This document shows, piece after piece, positions 1-9,112 of a stretch of DNA of 64,000 nucleotides. Under the pieces are notes generated by a model that was not told where the DNA came from, did no database searches, and saw only the letters and a list, made by a program, of their open reading frames with translations. The position numbers and the translations under genes are program-made. Numbering within the stretch: the stretch's first letter is position 1; each line of letters begins with the position of its first letter. Origin of the DNA: Hellea sp. GTDB lineage: Bacteria; Pseudomonadota; Alphaproteobacteria; Caulobacterales; Maricaulaceae. The stretch is taken from NCBI GenBank assembly GCA_013002305.1, contig JABDKG010000053.1:1-64000 (forward strand), in the 5' to 3' direction.

Positions 1-461
1 ACAATAGACTTGTCTTGGTGTAGCTTTCCGACTGAAATACATTGTTCACTTTCGCGGTTAAATATGAGCTCCAGCTCAATTTGTGACATGGTCACTACTG
101 CTTCGTTTAGAACTGGGAATGATCGGACGCCGCGAAAGAATTTTGTCGCTTTAGTGGTTTGATTGGTCGAGATTTCGCCAAGAATATCTACCTGCGCTAT
201 ACAGCCGTCACCCAAGCCCTCTTCGTCCGCCCCGCCTATTTTCAAAGTGGAAACCATGACGATAACAAGTGAGTCACGGGTAATAATCTTTAATATGGTA
301 CCGATTTGGGCCAAATGTAGCAGGCCCTTACGAATCACATTGTTGTTCAGACGGACCATAGCCTTGGAAGACCCAACCGATAATACTCGTCCAATTTCAA
401 TAGCTTGCGTCGGTTTTGCGCTTTGCGCCGCCTGACCTTGTGCAGCAGTTTGTGCATTCAT
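1..461 (-). CDS. HerA-type ATP-binding protein, N-terminal part (runs off left edge)
   Basis: The reading frame starts at an ATG (complement of 459-461) and stays open to base 1. It is missing from the ORF track because it has no stop inside the window. The translation opens MNAQTAAQGQAAQSAKPT, then GRVLSVGSSKAMVRL, a Leu/Ile/Val-rich beta-barrel region, FFRGVRSFPVLNEAVV and SVGKLHQDKS. This is the pattern of the HAS-barrel that precedes the P-loop ATPase domain in HerA/DUF87 proteins (family knowledge). HerA-type hexameric ATPases move DNA, in archaea with NurA during end resection; the role in bacteria is less clear. The Walker motifs lie beyond the edge and cannot be checked. tRNA-Pro lies just upstream on the same strand. 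Confidence 0.75.
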   Translation of the reverse strand, partial: MNAQTAAQGQAAQSAKPTQAIEIGRVLSVGSSKAMVRLNNNVIRKGLLHLAQIGTILKIITRDSLVIVMVSTLKIGGADEEGLGDGCIAQVDILGEISTNQTTKATKFFRGVRSFPVLNEAVVTMSQIELELIFNRESEQCISVGKLHQDKSI

Positions 462-549
462 AACTTCGAATCCCAATAGTTAGGGAAATTTAGGGGTAAA
501 GTTATTAGGAAATGCTTACTGAATGTTTCAAAACGGTACAGAAAGATGA

Positions 550-626
<77 letters not shown>

Positions 627-688
627 ACTAAGGAGATGCGTCTTTTATACGGGAATATTATTTACGCAAGTACCTGCTGAAAAAAATT

Positions 689-1192
689 CTAATTTTCTGC
701 ACTGTCGTCCAAATTGCCGAAATATTCATGACGAACAATATCGCCGGGCATTATTCCAAGTTCCATAGAGCGTCCGCCAGCAAGTTCCAAAACGCCCGAA
801 ACGCGGCCTTCTGATACAATACTTCGTAGTGAATAAGGCGTGGCAGAGTGTTCGATTTTTAAAATTTTACCGTTGGTACGAATAAAAATAATGTCGAGAG
901 GCACTCCGGTGTTTTTCATCCAAATCGATACGACCGTATTGTCGGCATATTCAAATAGCATACCGGTATCGGGCGACACGCTATCGCGATACATCATGCC
1001 GCGACTTTGCTCTTCATCCGAATCAGCAATTTCAACTAAAAAATTATGTGTCGCATCATCAGTTTCAATCGATAGCGTTTCAGGATCGCCAAAATCAACT
1101 GGCGTGATGTCGGATTCTTGGGCGCTCGCCGAGACAAATATTAAACAGCTAGCGGTGAATATGGTTGCCAGAAATTTGAATGTGTATGTCAT
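689..1192 (-). CDS. DUF192 family exported protein
   Basis: This 167-residue protein starts with a likely Sec signal peptide (residues about 1-24, [16 protein letters not shown], then ASA before QESD). The mature part shows the DUF192 signatures: [10 protein letters not shown] and TGMLFEY, then [14 protein letters not shown], and LELAGG near the C-terminus. DUF192 proteins are small beta-rich domains of unknown biochemical function, usually exported. The ATG at 1190-1192 is the first in frame and precedes the signal peptide directly. The gene stands alone between two tRNA genes on the same strand. The family assignment is firm, the function unknown. Confidence 0.85.
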   Translation of the reverse strand: MTYTFKFLATIFTASCLIFVSASAQESDITPVDFGDPETLSIETDDATHNFLVEIADSDEEQSRGMMYRDSVSPDTGMLFEYADNTVVSIWMKNTGVPLDIIFIRTNGKILKIEHSATPYSLRSIVSEGRVSGVLELAGGRSMELGIMPGDIVRHEYFGNLDDSAEN

Positions 1193-1272
1193 AGCGCTCG
1201 TCTAGCGAATTAGTCGATGTAGGCCAAGCAATTTTTGATGGAAAAGTCAGCCCGTTTCGGAGCAAGATGTAA

Positions 1273-1347
1273 TGGCAGTCCCTAGGGGAATCGAACCCCT
1301 CTTTCCAGGTTGAAAACCTGGCGTCCTAACCGATAGACGAAGGGACC
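1273..1347 (-). tRNA. tRNA-Glu (anticodon TTC)
   Basis: On the complement strand the sequence starts GGTCCCTTCGTCTATCGGTT and has the anticodon stem-loop CCAGGTTTTCAACCTGG with TTC in the loop. The T-arm has GGGGTTCGATTCCCC and the acceptor closes with AGGGACT, discriminator G and an encoded CCA. Its length of 75 bases including CCA is typical of bacterial tRNA-Glu, which reads both GAA and GAG. It lies between recJ and the DUF192 gene. Confidence 0.96.
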
Positions 1348-1413
1348 GCGTTACAATGTGAGGCGCATATATATGCGCTTTGGCTTGCTTTCAAGTCAGT
1401 ATTTAACAAAAAA

Positions 1414-3183
1414 TCACTTTTTTACGAGTGCCAAATCCTCAATTTGAAAATCCAGTTTAACTCGGCCCTTCCAGCTGTCCCGTTTAACCCGTCCGGCGAC
1501 ATGATAATGGCTGCCATCTTTTTCAAGTAAATAATCTGATAGACCGCGATCATCAGCATTGAAACAAATTGCCTGAACATATTGACCATCCTGTCCCGCT
1601 AAACGGCACCTTACATGACCTCCGCGAAGGCGTTCCGCATAGTCGATCCGAATATCGTTCAACACGAACAGTGGCTGGGGATTACTTGCCCCATAAGGGC
1701 CAACATTCTCAATAATGTCCGCCAATTCCATTGTTATGGCGGAAGGCGCTATGATGGCATCTACCTTAGTTGACGACGATTGCCGCGCAACTTTGACATC
1801 ATCGCGCAAGTAATCCTGTATGAAGGATTCAAATTCTTCAATTTTCTCAGCTTTGATTGATAGTCCGCCAGCCATGGCATGACCGCCGCCGGATAGTAGC
1901 AATCCTTCTTTTTTCGCAGCTGAAATGGCACCGCCTAAATTAACGCCATTAATCGATCTTCCAGATCCTTTGCCTATACCGTCCTCGTCAACGCCAATAA
2001 CGATAACCGGTAGTCCAAGCCTATCCTTTAACCGCCCCGCCACAATTCCGATGATGCCGGCGTGCCAACCTGTCATAGCCGTAACGACGACATTATTGTG
2101 AACGAGGTTATCTTCCTCATTAATGTTTTCATTCGCCTCATACAGAATTTCTGATTGGAGCCGTTTGCGTTCAACATTCACCCTGTCGAGCTCCGCAGCA
2201 TTCTTGTAAGCGAGCTGCATGTCTTCGGTACTGAGTAGTAAAGCGCCCATATCGGCCTGCCCGATTCTTCCACCCGCATTTATTCGAGGCCCAAGAACGA
2301 AACCTGCATGATAAACTGTATAGGGGCCAGCAATCTGGGCGACATCCGATAAAGCCGAGATACCCGGATTTTCGCCTTTGGACAAAATACGCAGGCCTTG
2401 CCGCACAATGGCCCGGTTTAGATCTGTTAGCGGAACGACATCACAGATGGTGCCGAGAGCTGTTAGGCCCAAAAGGTCAACAATATTTGGTTCGTCATGG
2501 ACACCTCTTCTCCGAAGCTCCCGATTGAGCGCGACCAATACCATAAATGTAACACCGGCCGCTGCCAGAAAACCGAGACCAGATGTGTCATCAGGCCGAT
2601 TAGGATTGACCAGTGCCTTGCAAGGCGGGATATCAACATCCATCAAATGGTGATCTATAACCACGATGTCCAAACCGAGATCTTGTGCAGAATGCAAAGC
2701 AGAATGGGCGGCTGCGCCGCAGTCTACAGTTACAACTAAATCCATGCCGCGATCTTTTAAAATTTGAAAAGCCTGTTCAGACGGACCGTATCCTTCTAAA
2801 ATTCGGTCCGGGACGTATAGATCAAATTCCTGTCCCAATGCCCTACCCCATCTAATGAGCTGCGCCGCAGAGGTCGCACCGTCAACATCATAGTCAGCAA
2901 ATATGGCAATATTTTTCTTCGCGTCGATCGCGTCCATAATAGTTTGCGCAGCGACATCTATATCCTGCATCGACGAAGGATCCGGCATAAATGTGCGGAT
3001 TTTTGGACTGAGGTAATCCGAGGCTTTCTTAGCTGCGATATTGCGGCCCATTAAGAGTCGGCCCGTATGAGGATCTAATCCGGTTTGTATTAGATAATCC
3101 TCGAATCCTTCCTCATTTGACCTTAGCACCCATTTTCGGCCTCTTACCGAAGCCTCTACATTTAATATGGTTGCTTCCGGCAC
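1414..3183 (-). CDS. recJ: single-stranded-DNA-specific exonuclease RecJ
   Basis: RecJ is a 5' to 3' exonuclease on single-stranded DNA that works in RecF-pathway recombination and mismatch repair. At 589 residues it has the usual length. The DHH phosphoesterase motifs are intact: DYDVDGATSA (Asp97, Asp99, Asp101), VTVDCGAA (Asp154), VIDHHLMD (Asp177-His178-His179) and VVPLTDLNR. GPRINAGGRIG follows, and the DHHA1 domain ends with GGGHAMAGGLS. A beta-rich OB-like domain makes up the C-terminus. The start is a GTG (complement of 3181-3183), as no ATG precedes the conserved part. The gene follows the aminotransferase gene by 13 bases and may share its transcript. Confidence 0.93.
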   Translation of the reverse strand: MPEATILNVEASVRGRKWVLRSNEEGFEDYLIQTGLDPHTGRLLMGRNIAAKKASDYLSPKIRTFMPDPSSMQDIDVAAQTIMDAIDAKKNIAIFADYDVDGATSAAQLIRWGRALGQEFDLYVPDRILEGYGPSEQAFQILKDRGMDLVVTVDCGAAAHSALHSAQDLGLDIVVIDHHLMDVDIPPCKALVNPNRPDDTSGLGFLAAAGVTFMVLVALNRELRRRGVHDEPNIVDLLGLTALGTICDVVPLTDLNRAIVRQGLRILSKGENPGISALSDVAQIAGPYTVYHAGFVLGPRINAGGRIGQADMGALLLSTEDMQLAYKNAAELDRVNVERKRLQSEILYEANENINEEDNLVHNNVVVTAMTGWHAGIIGIVAGRLKDRLGLPVIVIGVDEDGIGKGSGRSINGVNLGGAISAAKKEGLLLSGGGHAMAGGLSIKAEKIEEFESFIQDYLRDDVKVARQSSSTKVDAIIAPSAITMELADIIENVGPYGASNPQPLFVLNDIRIDYAERLRGGHVRCRLAGQDGQYVQAICFNADDRGLSDYLLEKDGSHYHVAGRVKRDSWKGRVKLDFQIEDLALVKK

Positions 3184-3196
3184 GGCTTCTAATCAA

Positions 3197-4378
3197 TCAT
3201 TGTTGATCAAGGAAGGATTTAATATTCCGGGCGGCTTGCCGAATGCGTTGTTCGTTTTCAACCAACGCCATACGGACATAACCTTCACCATTTTCGCCAA
3301 ATCCGACACCTGGAGAAACAGCGACGCTTGCTTCGAGCATAAGCTGTTTTGAAAATTCCAGAGATCCGAGATGTTTTAATTGTTCAGGAAGCGGGGCCCA
3401 GACAAACATTGATGCGTCTGGAGACGGTATTGGCCACCCAGCTCGCTCGAATGATTCGACCATGACATCACGCCTATTTTGATAGGTTTCGCGGGCGTGA
3501 TCAACACAGTCTTGCGGGCCGTCAAGAGCGGCGCAGGCCGCGACCTGAATTGGCGTAAATGCACCATAATCAAGATAAGATTTCACCCGGGCTAAAGCAG
3601 CGATCAGATGTTTAGAACCAACCGCAAATCCCATTCGCCATCCAGCCATGGAATATGTTTTGGATAGGGATATCGTCTCGACAGCAATATCTTTAGCGCC
3701 CGGCACTTGAAAAATAGAAGGCGGTTTTTCACCAAAATATATTTCAGAATAGGCCAGATCTGAAAGGACTATAATATCATGCTGCCGCGCAATCTCGACG
3801 ATCTCTTCATAGAATGACAAATCGGCTGTGTGCCCTGTTGGGTTCGACGGAAAACAAACGACGATAGCCATTGGGGGCTTATCGGCGGCCGCCAATGCCG
3901 CCTTAACGCCGGACAAATAATCAACTGCTGTCATTGCCGGGATCGGATGGATTTTTGCTCCAGCGATCACAAATCCATAAGCATGGAGCGGATAAGAAGG
4001 ATCGGGCGCATATATCACATCGCCCGGGGCCGTTATCGCTTGAGCCAAATTGGCAAATCCCTCTTTAGATCCAATGGTTGCAACAATTTCTGAATCTGGA
4101 TCGAGCTGCACATCGAAACGCCGATCGTAATAACGCGCACAGGCCTGTCTCAGACCATTAATGCCTTTTGAAACCGAATATCCGGTTGTCCGAGGCTTCT
4201 GTACGGTCTCAATCAACTTATCAATCACATGCTGCGGCGTGGGAAGGTCAGGATTGCCAAATCCAAAATCAATTATGTCCAGGCCATCATGGCGCAGCTT
4301 CGCTTTGAGTTTATTGACCTCTGCAAACACATATGGCGGAAGCCGTTTAATACGGTAAAATTCGGATTTAACACTCAT
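3197..4378 (-). CDS. alaC: PLP-dependent class I/II aminotransferase, AlaC type
   Basis: This 393-residue fold-type I aminotransferase carries the PLP-lysine motif SLSKTYSMAGWRMGF, the substrate-arginine region YVRMALVEN near the C-terminus, and FPSNPTGHTADL. The N-terminal RIKRLPPYVFAEVNKLK and DFGFGNPDLPTP match the AlaC subgroup, which in E. coli makes alanine from pyruvate and glutamate. Related enzymes include LL-diaminopimelate and methionine aminotransferases, so substrate specificity is inferred. The start is an ATG at 4376-4378 with no strong ribosome-binding site. It lies between a small lipoprotein gene and recJ on the same strand. Confidence 0.82.
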   Translation of the reverse strand: MSVKSEFYRIKRLPPYVFAEVNKLKAKLRHDGLDIIDFGFGNPDLPTPQHVIDKLIETVQKPRTTGYSVSKGINGLRQACARYYDRRFDVQLDPDSEIVATIGSKEGFANLAQAITAPGDVIYAPDPSYPLHAYGFVIAGAKIHPIPAMTAVDYLSGVKAALAAADKPPMAIVVCFPSNPTGHTADLSFYEEIVEIARQHDIIVLSDLAYSEIYFGEKPPSIFQVPGAKDIAVETISLSKTYSMAGWRMGFAVGSKHLIAALARVKSYLDYGAFTPIQVAACAALDGPQDCVDHARETYQNRRDVMVESFERAGWPIPSPDASMFVWAPLPEQLKHLGSLEFSKQLMLEASVAVSPGVGFGENGEGYVRMALVENEQRIRQAARNIKSFLDQQ

Positions 4379-4400
4379 AGTAACGCCGCAAATTCAGAAA

Positions 4401-4766
4401 CTATTCGACTGGATCGTCGAGCTTATATTCTTTGACTTTATTCTTAAGCGCTTGAATTTCTCTTGCAATCTCAGCATCGGAAATATTGGCGTAGGGATCT
4501 TCAGGAACATCCACTGTTGCGGCGCGCTTAATGATTAGCTTAGCTGCTTGATCCCATTCTCTGGCTGAGCGAAGGTCCGTTGGTACTGCAGGCGCTTCTG
4601 CTGGATCAGGATAAGTAAAACTACCGGCCTCCGTTGCCGCGTCGCGAAATTCTGGAAGCTTCACGACATCCGAAACCTTAACGGTCGAACACGCAGAAAA
4701 CATCGCCGCCGTGATAAAAGCCATGCCGAAAACAATTTTACGATTCTTATATCTGGACCCATTCAT
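4401..4766 (-). CDS. small putative lipoprotein of unknown function
   Basis: The ORF track begins this frame at a TTG (4805). I prefer the ATG at 4764-4766 because MNGSRYKNRKIVFGMAFITA then forms a compact signal peptide ending in the lipobox-like FSAC. The mature part is about 95 residues, rich in Asp, Glu and Ala, with a likely helix near the C-terminus (SDAEIAREIQALKNKVKEYK). I recognise no domain. It sits just after argC and before alaC on the same strand. It could be an outer-membrane-anchored envelope protein; no function can be assigned. Confidence 0.6.
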   Translation of the reverse strand: MNGSRYKNRKIVFGMAFITAAMFSACSTVKVSDVVKLPEFRDAATEAGSFTYPDPAEAPAVPTDLRSAREWDQAAKLIIKRAATVDVPEDPYANISDAEIAREIQALKNKVKEYKLDDPVE

Positions 4767-4809
4767 AGATATACTAATAGGGAATTTTAAGCGGAGGTCA
4801 CTCAAAAAA

Positions 4810-5853
4810 TCATGGGAATGCAGCGCTGCCCATCAGGCCAAGCGTTTCGTCCCATCCTTGAGTCAAATTGTAATTTTGAACGGCCTGCCCTGCCGAACCT
4901 TTTGTTAAATTATCAATGACGCCTATTAGAATAATCCGGTGCTCTACGCGGTCTTTAAACAAACCTAAACCAAATCGATTACTGGCTTTAAAATGGCGGG
5001 TTTCAGGAACACTCTCCGATACGATAATGAACGGTTCGTTTTCGTAAGCTTTTTTATAAGTTTTTTGCACAAATTCCAAATCAAATCCTTTTGCTAGATC
5101 GACGTAAATCGTTGTAATCATCCCGCGGTTCATAGGAATGAGGTGCGGCGTGAAACTGACCCTGATGTCGTCATTTCCCGTGACGCGCGTCAACATTTGA
5201 TCGATTTCAGGCGCGTGTCGGTGGTTACCAACTCCATAAGCATGTGCGCCATCTGTAAGCTCTGAATAAATCAACCTATCCGATATTTTGCGACCTGCCC
5301 CTGTTATACCAGACTTAGCATCAATAATAATTGAACTTGGTTTAAACAGGCCAGCCTTGATGCCAGGAAGAAGTGATAGAAGGCTACAGGTGGGATAGCA
5401 TCCCGGACAAGCGACCAAAGCCGCGCCTGTAAGATTGTCGCGAGCAAACTCGGTGAGGCCATAAACGGCACTTTTTAACAGCGCAGGGTAATTATGTGGG
5501 CGCCCATAAGTTTTTTCGTAAAGGGCGGGATCGGCCAAACGAAAATCGGCTGACAAATCGATGATCGTTGGGACTTGGCTCCGAATAGCCGCGATAGTTT
5601 CCTGACTGGCACCGTGCGGGAGGCACGCAAACGCAACGTCAATTTCTGACCAATCCACCTCATCCCAACTGATGATAGAGGGCAGGTTTCGGCCAAGTAA
5701 ATTCGGATAAATTTCTGATATTTCACGCCCAGCGTTTGAATGTCCTGTTAACGCAACAATCTTAACATTTGGATGGCCTAATAGTAGGCGGATAGTCTCA
5801 GCACCCGTATAGCCAGATGCCCCTAATATCGCGGCTTTTTTTACGTTGCTCAT
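4810..5853 (-). CDS. argC: N-acetyl-gamma-glutamyl-phosphate reductase
   Basis: ArgC reduces N-acetylglutamyl phosphate to the semialdehyde with NADPH, the third step of arginine synthesis in the cytosol. The 347 residues begin with a Rossmann motif (AAILGASGYTGAETIRLL). The catalytic cysteine is in VACPGCYPT, and SGITGAGRK and GVGNHRHAPEI follow. The ATG at 5851-5853 lies just after the terminator that ends the rplM-rpsI transcript, so argC probably has its own promoter or receives read-through. Coupling of rplM-rpsI with argC is common in alphaproteobacteria (family knowledge). Confidence 0.95.
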   Translation of the reverse strand: MSNVKKAAILGASGYTGAETIRLLLGHPNVKIVALTGHSNAGREISEIYPNLLGRNLPSIISWDEVDWSEIDVAFACLPHGASQETIAAIRSQVPTIIDLSADFRLADPALYEKTYGRPHNYPALLKSAVYGLTEFARDNLTGAALVACPGCYPTCSLLSLLPGIKAGLFKPSSIIIDAKSGITGAGRKISDRLIYSELTDGAHAYGVGNHRHAPEIDQMLTRVTGNDDIRVSFTPHLIPMNRGMITTIYVDLAKGFDLEFVQKTYKKAYENEPFIIVSESVPETRHFKASNRFGLGLFKDRVEHRIILIGVIDNLTKGSAGQAVQNYNLTQGWDETLGLMGSAAFP

Positions 5854-5870
5854 ATCCAGCCTCTTTTTCT

Positions 5871-5906
5871 GGAAAATAAAAAAGGCGCTTCGAAATCGAA
5901 GCGCCT
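5871..5906 (-). terminator. Rho-independent terminator after rpsI
   Basis: On the minus strand the transcript forms a perfect 11-base-pair stem, AGGCGCTTCGA with TCGAAGCGCCT, around a 2-base spacer, followed by a U-rich run (TTTTTATTTTCC). It lies 31 bases after the rpsI stop and before the argC start, so it should end the ribosomal-protein transcript or attenuate into argC. Confidence 0.9.
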
Positions 5907-5936
5907 AAACCATAAACAATATTGATTGTTGTAAGC

Positions 5937-6440
5937 TTAACGCTTGGAGAACTGGAAGCTCTTACGGGCTTTCGCTTTCCCGTATTTCTTACGTTCAACA
6001 ACGCGTGAGTCGCGTGTGATAAATCCGGCTGACTTAAGCGCGCCGCGAAGTGTAGGCTCATAATATGTCAGTGCTTTTGAAATGCCGTGCTTTACCGCGC
6101 CGGCCTGACCTGACAAACCGCCCCCTTTAACAGTCGCGATTACGTCATATTGATCAAGACGTTCGGCCACTTCAAACGGTTGACGAATGATCAAACGCAA
6201 GACTGGACGGGCAAAGTAAACTTCCTGATCACGGCCATTGACGGTGATCTTGCCACTGCCAGGTTTAATCCAAACCCGGGCGACGGAGTTTTTCCGTTTG
6301 CCTGTCGCGTACGAGCGTCCCTGTTCGTCGATTTTTGGTTCACGGAGCGGTGCAGCAGTTACGTTTTCCGCTGTTCCATCTGATTTGTTTTCGCCTTCCA
6401 TGACGGCTTTGAGGTCTTCCAATGTGTTTGTATCAGCCAT
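5937..6440 (-). CDS. rpsI: 30S ribosomal protein S9
   Basis: S9 sits in the head of the small subunit, with its basic C-terminal tail reaching the P-site tRNA. The 167 residues have the usual S9 core from [14 protein letters not shown] to the terminal [11 protein letters not shown], including [12 protein letters not shown]. About 40 extra acidic and Ala-rich residues at the N-terminus ([18 protein letters not shown]) are typical of alphaproteobacterial S9. The ATG at 6438-6440 lies two bases after the rplM stop, so the two genes are co-translated. Confidence 0.97.
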   Translation of the reverse strand: MADTNTLEDLKAVMEGENKSDGTAENVTAAPLREPKIDEQGRSYATGKRKNSVARVWIKPGSGKITVNGRDQEVYFARPVLRLIIRQPFEVAERLDQYDVIATVKGGGLSGQAGAVKHGISKALTYYEPTLRGALKSAGFITRDSRVVERKKYGKAKARKSFQFSKR

Positions 6441-6442
6441 GA

Positions 6443-6913
6443 CTATCTCTCTTTCACATTTTTCGGGCTCAAAGATTTGAAATCGATGACCTCAGGAGAT
6501 TGAGCTTCGTGTGGATGTTCGGTGCCCGCATAAACGCGAAGATTAGACAATTGTTTTCGTGCCAAAGGACTTTCCTTAGGCAACATACGCTGAACGGCTT
6601 TCTTCATAACCCGTTCCGGGAAACGTCCATCAAGGATTTTATCGGCTGTCCGCTCCTTCAATCCGCCCGGATATCCAGTGTGCCAATGGTACACCTTATC
6701 GGTGCGCTTCTTGCCGGTAAGGGCGACTTTCTCAGCGTTGATGACGATGACATTGTCACCGCAATCGATATGAGGTGTGTAATCTGGTCGATGTTTGCCG
6801 CGCAGACGCATGGCAATAAATGTCGCGAGACGGCCCACAACAACATTTTCAGCGTCGATCAGGATCCATTTCTTTTCGACTTCAGCCGTCTTTAAAAATT
6901 TGGTTGCTTTCAT
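6443..6913 (-). CDS. rplM: 50S ribosomal protein L13
   Basis: L13 is an early-assembling large-subunit protein. The conserved body runs from [17 protein letters not shown] through [15 protein letters not shown] and [12 protein letters not shown] to [12 protein letters not shown]. The ORF track starts at 6958, but the ATG at 6911-6913 gives the family's usual 156-residue protein ([16 protein letters not shown]) and has AGAGGC a few bases upstream. It is the first gene of the rplM-rpsI pair. Confidence 0.97.
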   Translation of the reverse strand: MKATKFLKTAEVEKKWILIDAENVVVGRLATFIAMRLRGKHRPDYTPHIDCGDNVIVINAEKVALTGKKRTDKVYHWHTGYPGGLKERTADKILDGRFPERVMKKAVQRMLPKESPLARKQLSNLRVYAGTEHPHEAQSPEVIDFKSLSPKNVKER

Positions 6914-7046
6914 AATAGCCTCTATAACGGGACAAGCCCATAAATTCGATGGGGGCAATTAACATAACGGCAACGCCTGTCAACCTTATATGTGACAACC
7001 TATTTTAAATTATTTAATAATAACAATGGGATATGATTGTGGTATT

Positions 7047-7061
7047 ATTTTACCGTAAAAT
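7047..7061. promoter_or_regulatory. perfect 15-base palindrome upstream of lipoprotein gene
   Basis: ATTTTAC-C-GTAAAAT is a perfect inverted repeat with 7-base arms and a single central base. It lies about 50 bases before the ATG of the next plus-strand gene and is followed by another TGGTATTATT copy. The position suits an operator or activator site. No regulator can be named from the sequence. Confidence 0.3.
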
Positions 7062-7109
7062 GCGTGTTAATACGACTGGTATTATTAGCACTCTATTTTA
7101 TGAGGCATC

Positions 7110-8063
7110 ATGAAACTGAAACTGATATTAATTTCCTGTTTGATTGCCCTATCCGCTTGCAGCGACAGCGAAAGTATAAATCAAAATCAAGGCGCGGACA
7201 AATTTGACACTTCACCGCCTGTAAACAGCGCCTTCACAGGGCACCGAAAATCGGTATCAGCAACATCAGAATTACGACCGCCAGAGCGTATAGTAGATGC
7301 GACAATAATCCCTAAACCCGGCTTTACTGCTTGGACAAGCCACTTGTTACTTCTCTCAAAGAGCGGCAAGATTTACTCTACTAATACGGGCTTTGGAGAA
7401 ATGACTGATATTGCTGAAGGTCCCTTCTCAGACATTATTGGTATCCCAAGAGGCGAATTACCCGGCTTATTATTAGCGCTAGATGGCAATAAACAAATCA
7501 GAGGATTTATCGAAAACGAATCCGGCGGGTTCGAGCCATTGGATGTGTATCGGTTTGACGAAGATTTGAATGGGTTTTGTGATCAGGAATCGCCAAGCGA
7601 CGAGCATTTTTACGGAATCGTGAACGGTGCTATACAGAAAATTGATCTCGATATTTCCGATAAAGCCATAACGCTCACAAAGTACGGGGATTCCGTCGAG
7701 GACGGAGTCCAATCCTGTCACCTAAACAGTAAGGGCCAGTGGACGCTTGTAAAACACAATGGAAATAATCAATCAGGTGCGTCGTTTGTCACTAATAGCT
7801 ATGGCACCATTAAGATGACGGTTTCAGAACAGGGTATATTTGCCAATTATGATAATGTGACATACGGGCTCGATATCGTTCCAGGCCTGAGTATTTCAGG
7901 AATAGATGATCCGTCTTGGATTTACACCAGTAGTAAAAATCTTGGGAACACATTCAATCTAGGACTGACTATGATTGGTGGATCTGAAAATGATCGTATC
8001 GTATTAATTTCTAACGATTATTTAGCCCGAAACCTGTTTGGAAAAAATACAGGCAGTCAGTAA
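7110..8063 (+). CDS. putative lipoprotein of unknown function
   Basis: The 317-residue protein begins MKLKLILISCLIALSACSD, a clear lipoprotein signal with lipobox LSAC, so the mature N-terminus should be a lipidated Cys. The rest has no membrane segment and looks beta-rich, with regularly spaced Gly, Asp and aromatic residues (such as SGKIYSTNTGFGEMTDIAEG). A propeller or beta-sandwich fold is possible, but I recognise no family. A GAGG ribosome-binding site precedes the ATG at 7110. Its stop overlaps the end of ctaA on the other strand by 7 bases. Confidence 0.75.
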   Translation: MKLKLILISCLIALSACSDSESINQNQGADKFDTSPPVNSAFTGHRKSVSATSELRPPERIVDATIIPKPGFTAWTSHLLLLSKSGKIYSTNTGFGEMTDIAEGPFSDIIGIPRGELPGLLLALDGNKQIRGFIENESGGFEPLDVYRFDEDLNGFCDQESPSDEHFYGIVNGAIQKIDLDISDKAITLTKYGDSVEDGVQSCHLNSKGQWTLVKHNGNNQSGASFVTNSYGTIKMTVSEQGIFANYDNVTYGLDIVPGLSISGIDDPSWIYTSSKNLGNTFNLGLTMIGGSENDRIVLISNDYLARNLFGKNTGSQ

Positions 8064-9085
8064 CCTATTCGCGACCCACGCCATAAACCAATCGCTGACA
8101 AAAACACGAAAACAGCCAAAAATTGGTGGGCTAGTGACAGATTTAGCGGCGCAACTTGAAGCAAAGTCCAAATGCCCAGCGCCATTTGTGTAAAGATAAG
8201 TATCAAAAACATTAAAGCCTTTGCACGAATTTTCGTAATTTTTCGCACCCGCAACCAGAAAATGATCGCAAGTCCAAAGATTATATATGCCAATAGTCTG
8301 TGATTGAACTGAACCGCTGCGCTATTTTCACCAAAATTTAGCCAGAAAGGTTTTAAGAAAAAATAATCGTTGGGTATGAGCTTACCATCCATCAGCGGCC
8401 ATTCATTATAAATCTTGCCTGATTTCGTACCAGCAACCAACGCGCCCGCAATAATCTGACAGAATACGAGAGTAGCGATAACGCCGCCTAAAATAGGTGA
8501 AGCTGGAATATCCCGGCGAAAACCCCATCCTTGCCGCAAGTCCTTTAGAGTCCAATAGAGAAATCCTAATATGATGAAAGCCAGTCCAAGGTGGATTGCT
8601 AAACGATACTGGCTGACATCAACCCTATTGTCAGTAAGGCCGCTCGCAACCATCCACCAACCGATAAAACCCTGAAGTCCTATCAAAAGCAAAATAGCAA
8701 CAAACCGAAATCGCTTACCGCTCGGAATTCTGCTTTTGATTAGAAAAAAGAAAAGCGGAAGTGCGTATGCAAGGCCAATTATACGGCCCAACAAACGATG
8801 GGCCCATTCCCAGAAATAAATTGACTTAAACCCCTGCAGTTTCATATCTGAATTCTCAGCCGCAAATTCGGGAATTTGCTTATACTTTTCAAATTCTGCT
8901 TGCCATTGTTCCAGAGACAAGGGCGGAAAAGCCCCTTTAATCGGTTCCCATTCAGTAATAGACAACCCGGAATTGGTTAGCCGTGTTGCACCACCCAGAA
9001 CAATCATTGCGATTACCAATAGGACCATGACCATCAACCAACGGATCAGACCCTTATCAAGGTGTAATGAACTTGTGGATGCCAT
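8057..9085 (-). CDS. ctaA: haem A synthase (COX15/CtaA)
   Basis: CtaA oxidises the C8 methyl of haem O to a formyl group, giving haem A for aa3-type cytochrome oxidase. The 342-residue protein has eight predicted membrane segments. The family landmarks are present: GGATRLTNSGLSITEW after the first segment, and the haem-site histidines in EWAHRLLGR, HLGLAF, NHRLLAY and LAHQFLAV. The length is that of the alphaproteobacterial type 2 enzyme. The ATG is at 9083-9085. It converges with the lipoprotein gene, overlapping by 7 bases. No other oxidase genes are in the window. Confidence 0.95.
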   Translation of the reverse strand: MASTSSLHLDKGLIRWLMVMVLLVIAMIVLGGATRLTNSGLSITEWEPIKGAFPPLSLEQWQAEFEKYKQIPEFAAENSDMKLQGFKSIYFWEWAHRLLGRIIGLAYALPLFFFLIKSRIPSGKRFRFVAILLLIGLQGFIGWWMVASGLTDNRVDVSQYRLAIHLGLAFIILGFLYWTLKDLRQGWGFRRDIPASPILGGVIATLVFCQIIAGALVAGTKSGKIYNEWPLMDGKLIPNDYFFLKPFWLNFGENSAAVQFNHRLLAYIIFGLAIIFWLRVRKITKIRAKALMFLILIFTQMALGIWTLLQVAPLNLSLAHQFLAVFVFLSAIGLWRGSRIGY

Positions 9086-9112
9086 GACGGTCCTGAAACT
9101 GGTTACAGAATT

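Noticed and set aside
163-435. Plus-strand 90-residue ORF
   Set aside because: Shadow of the truncated HerA-type gene on the minus strand, which has a recognisable family sequence.
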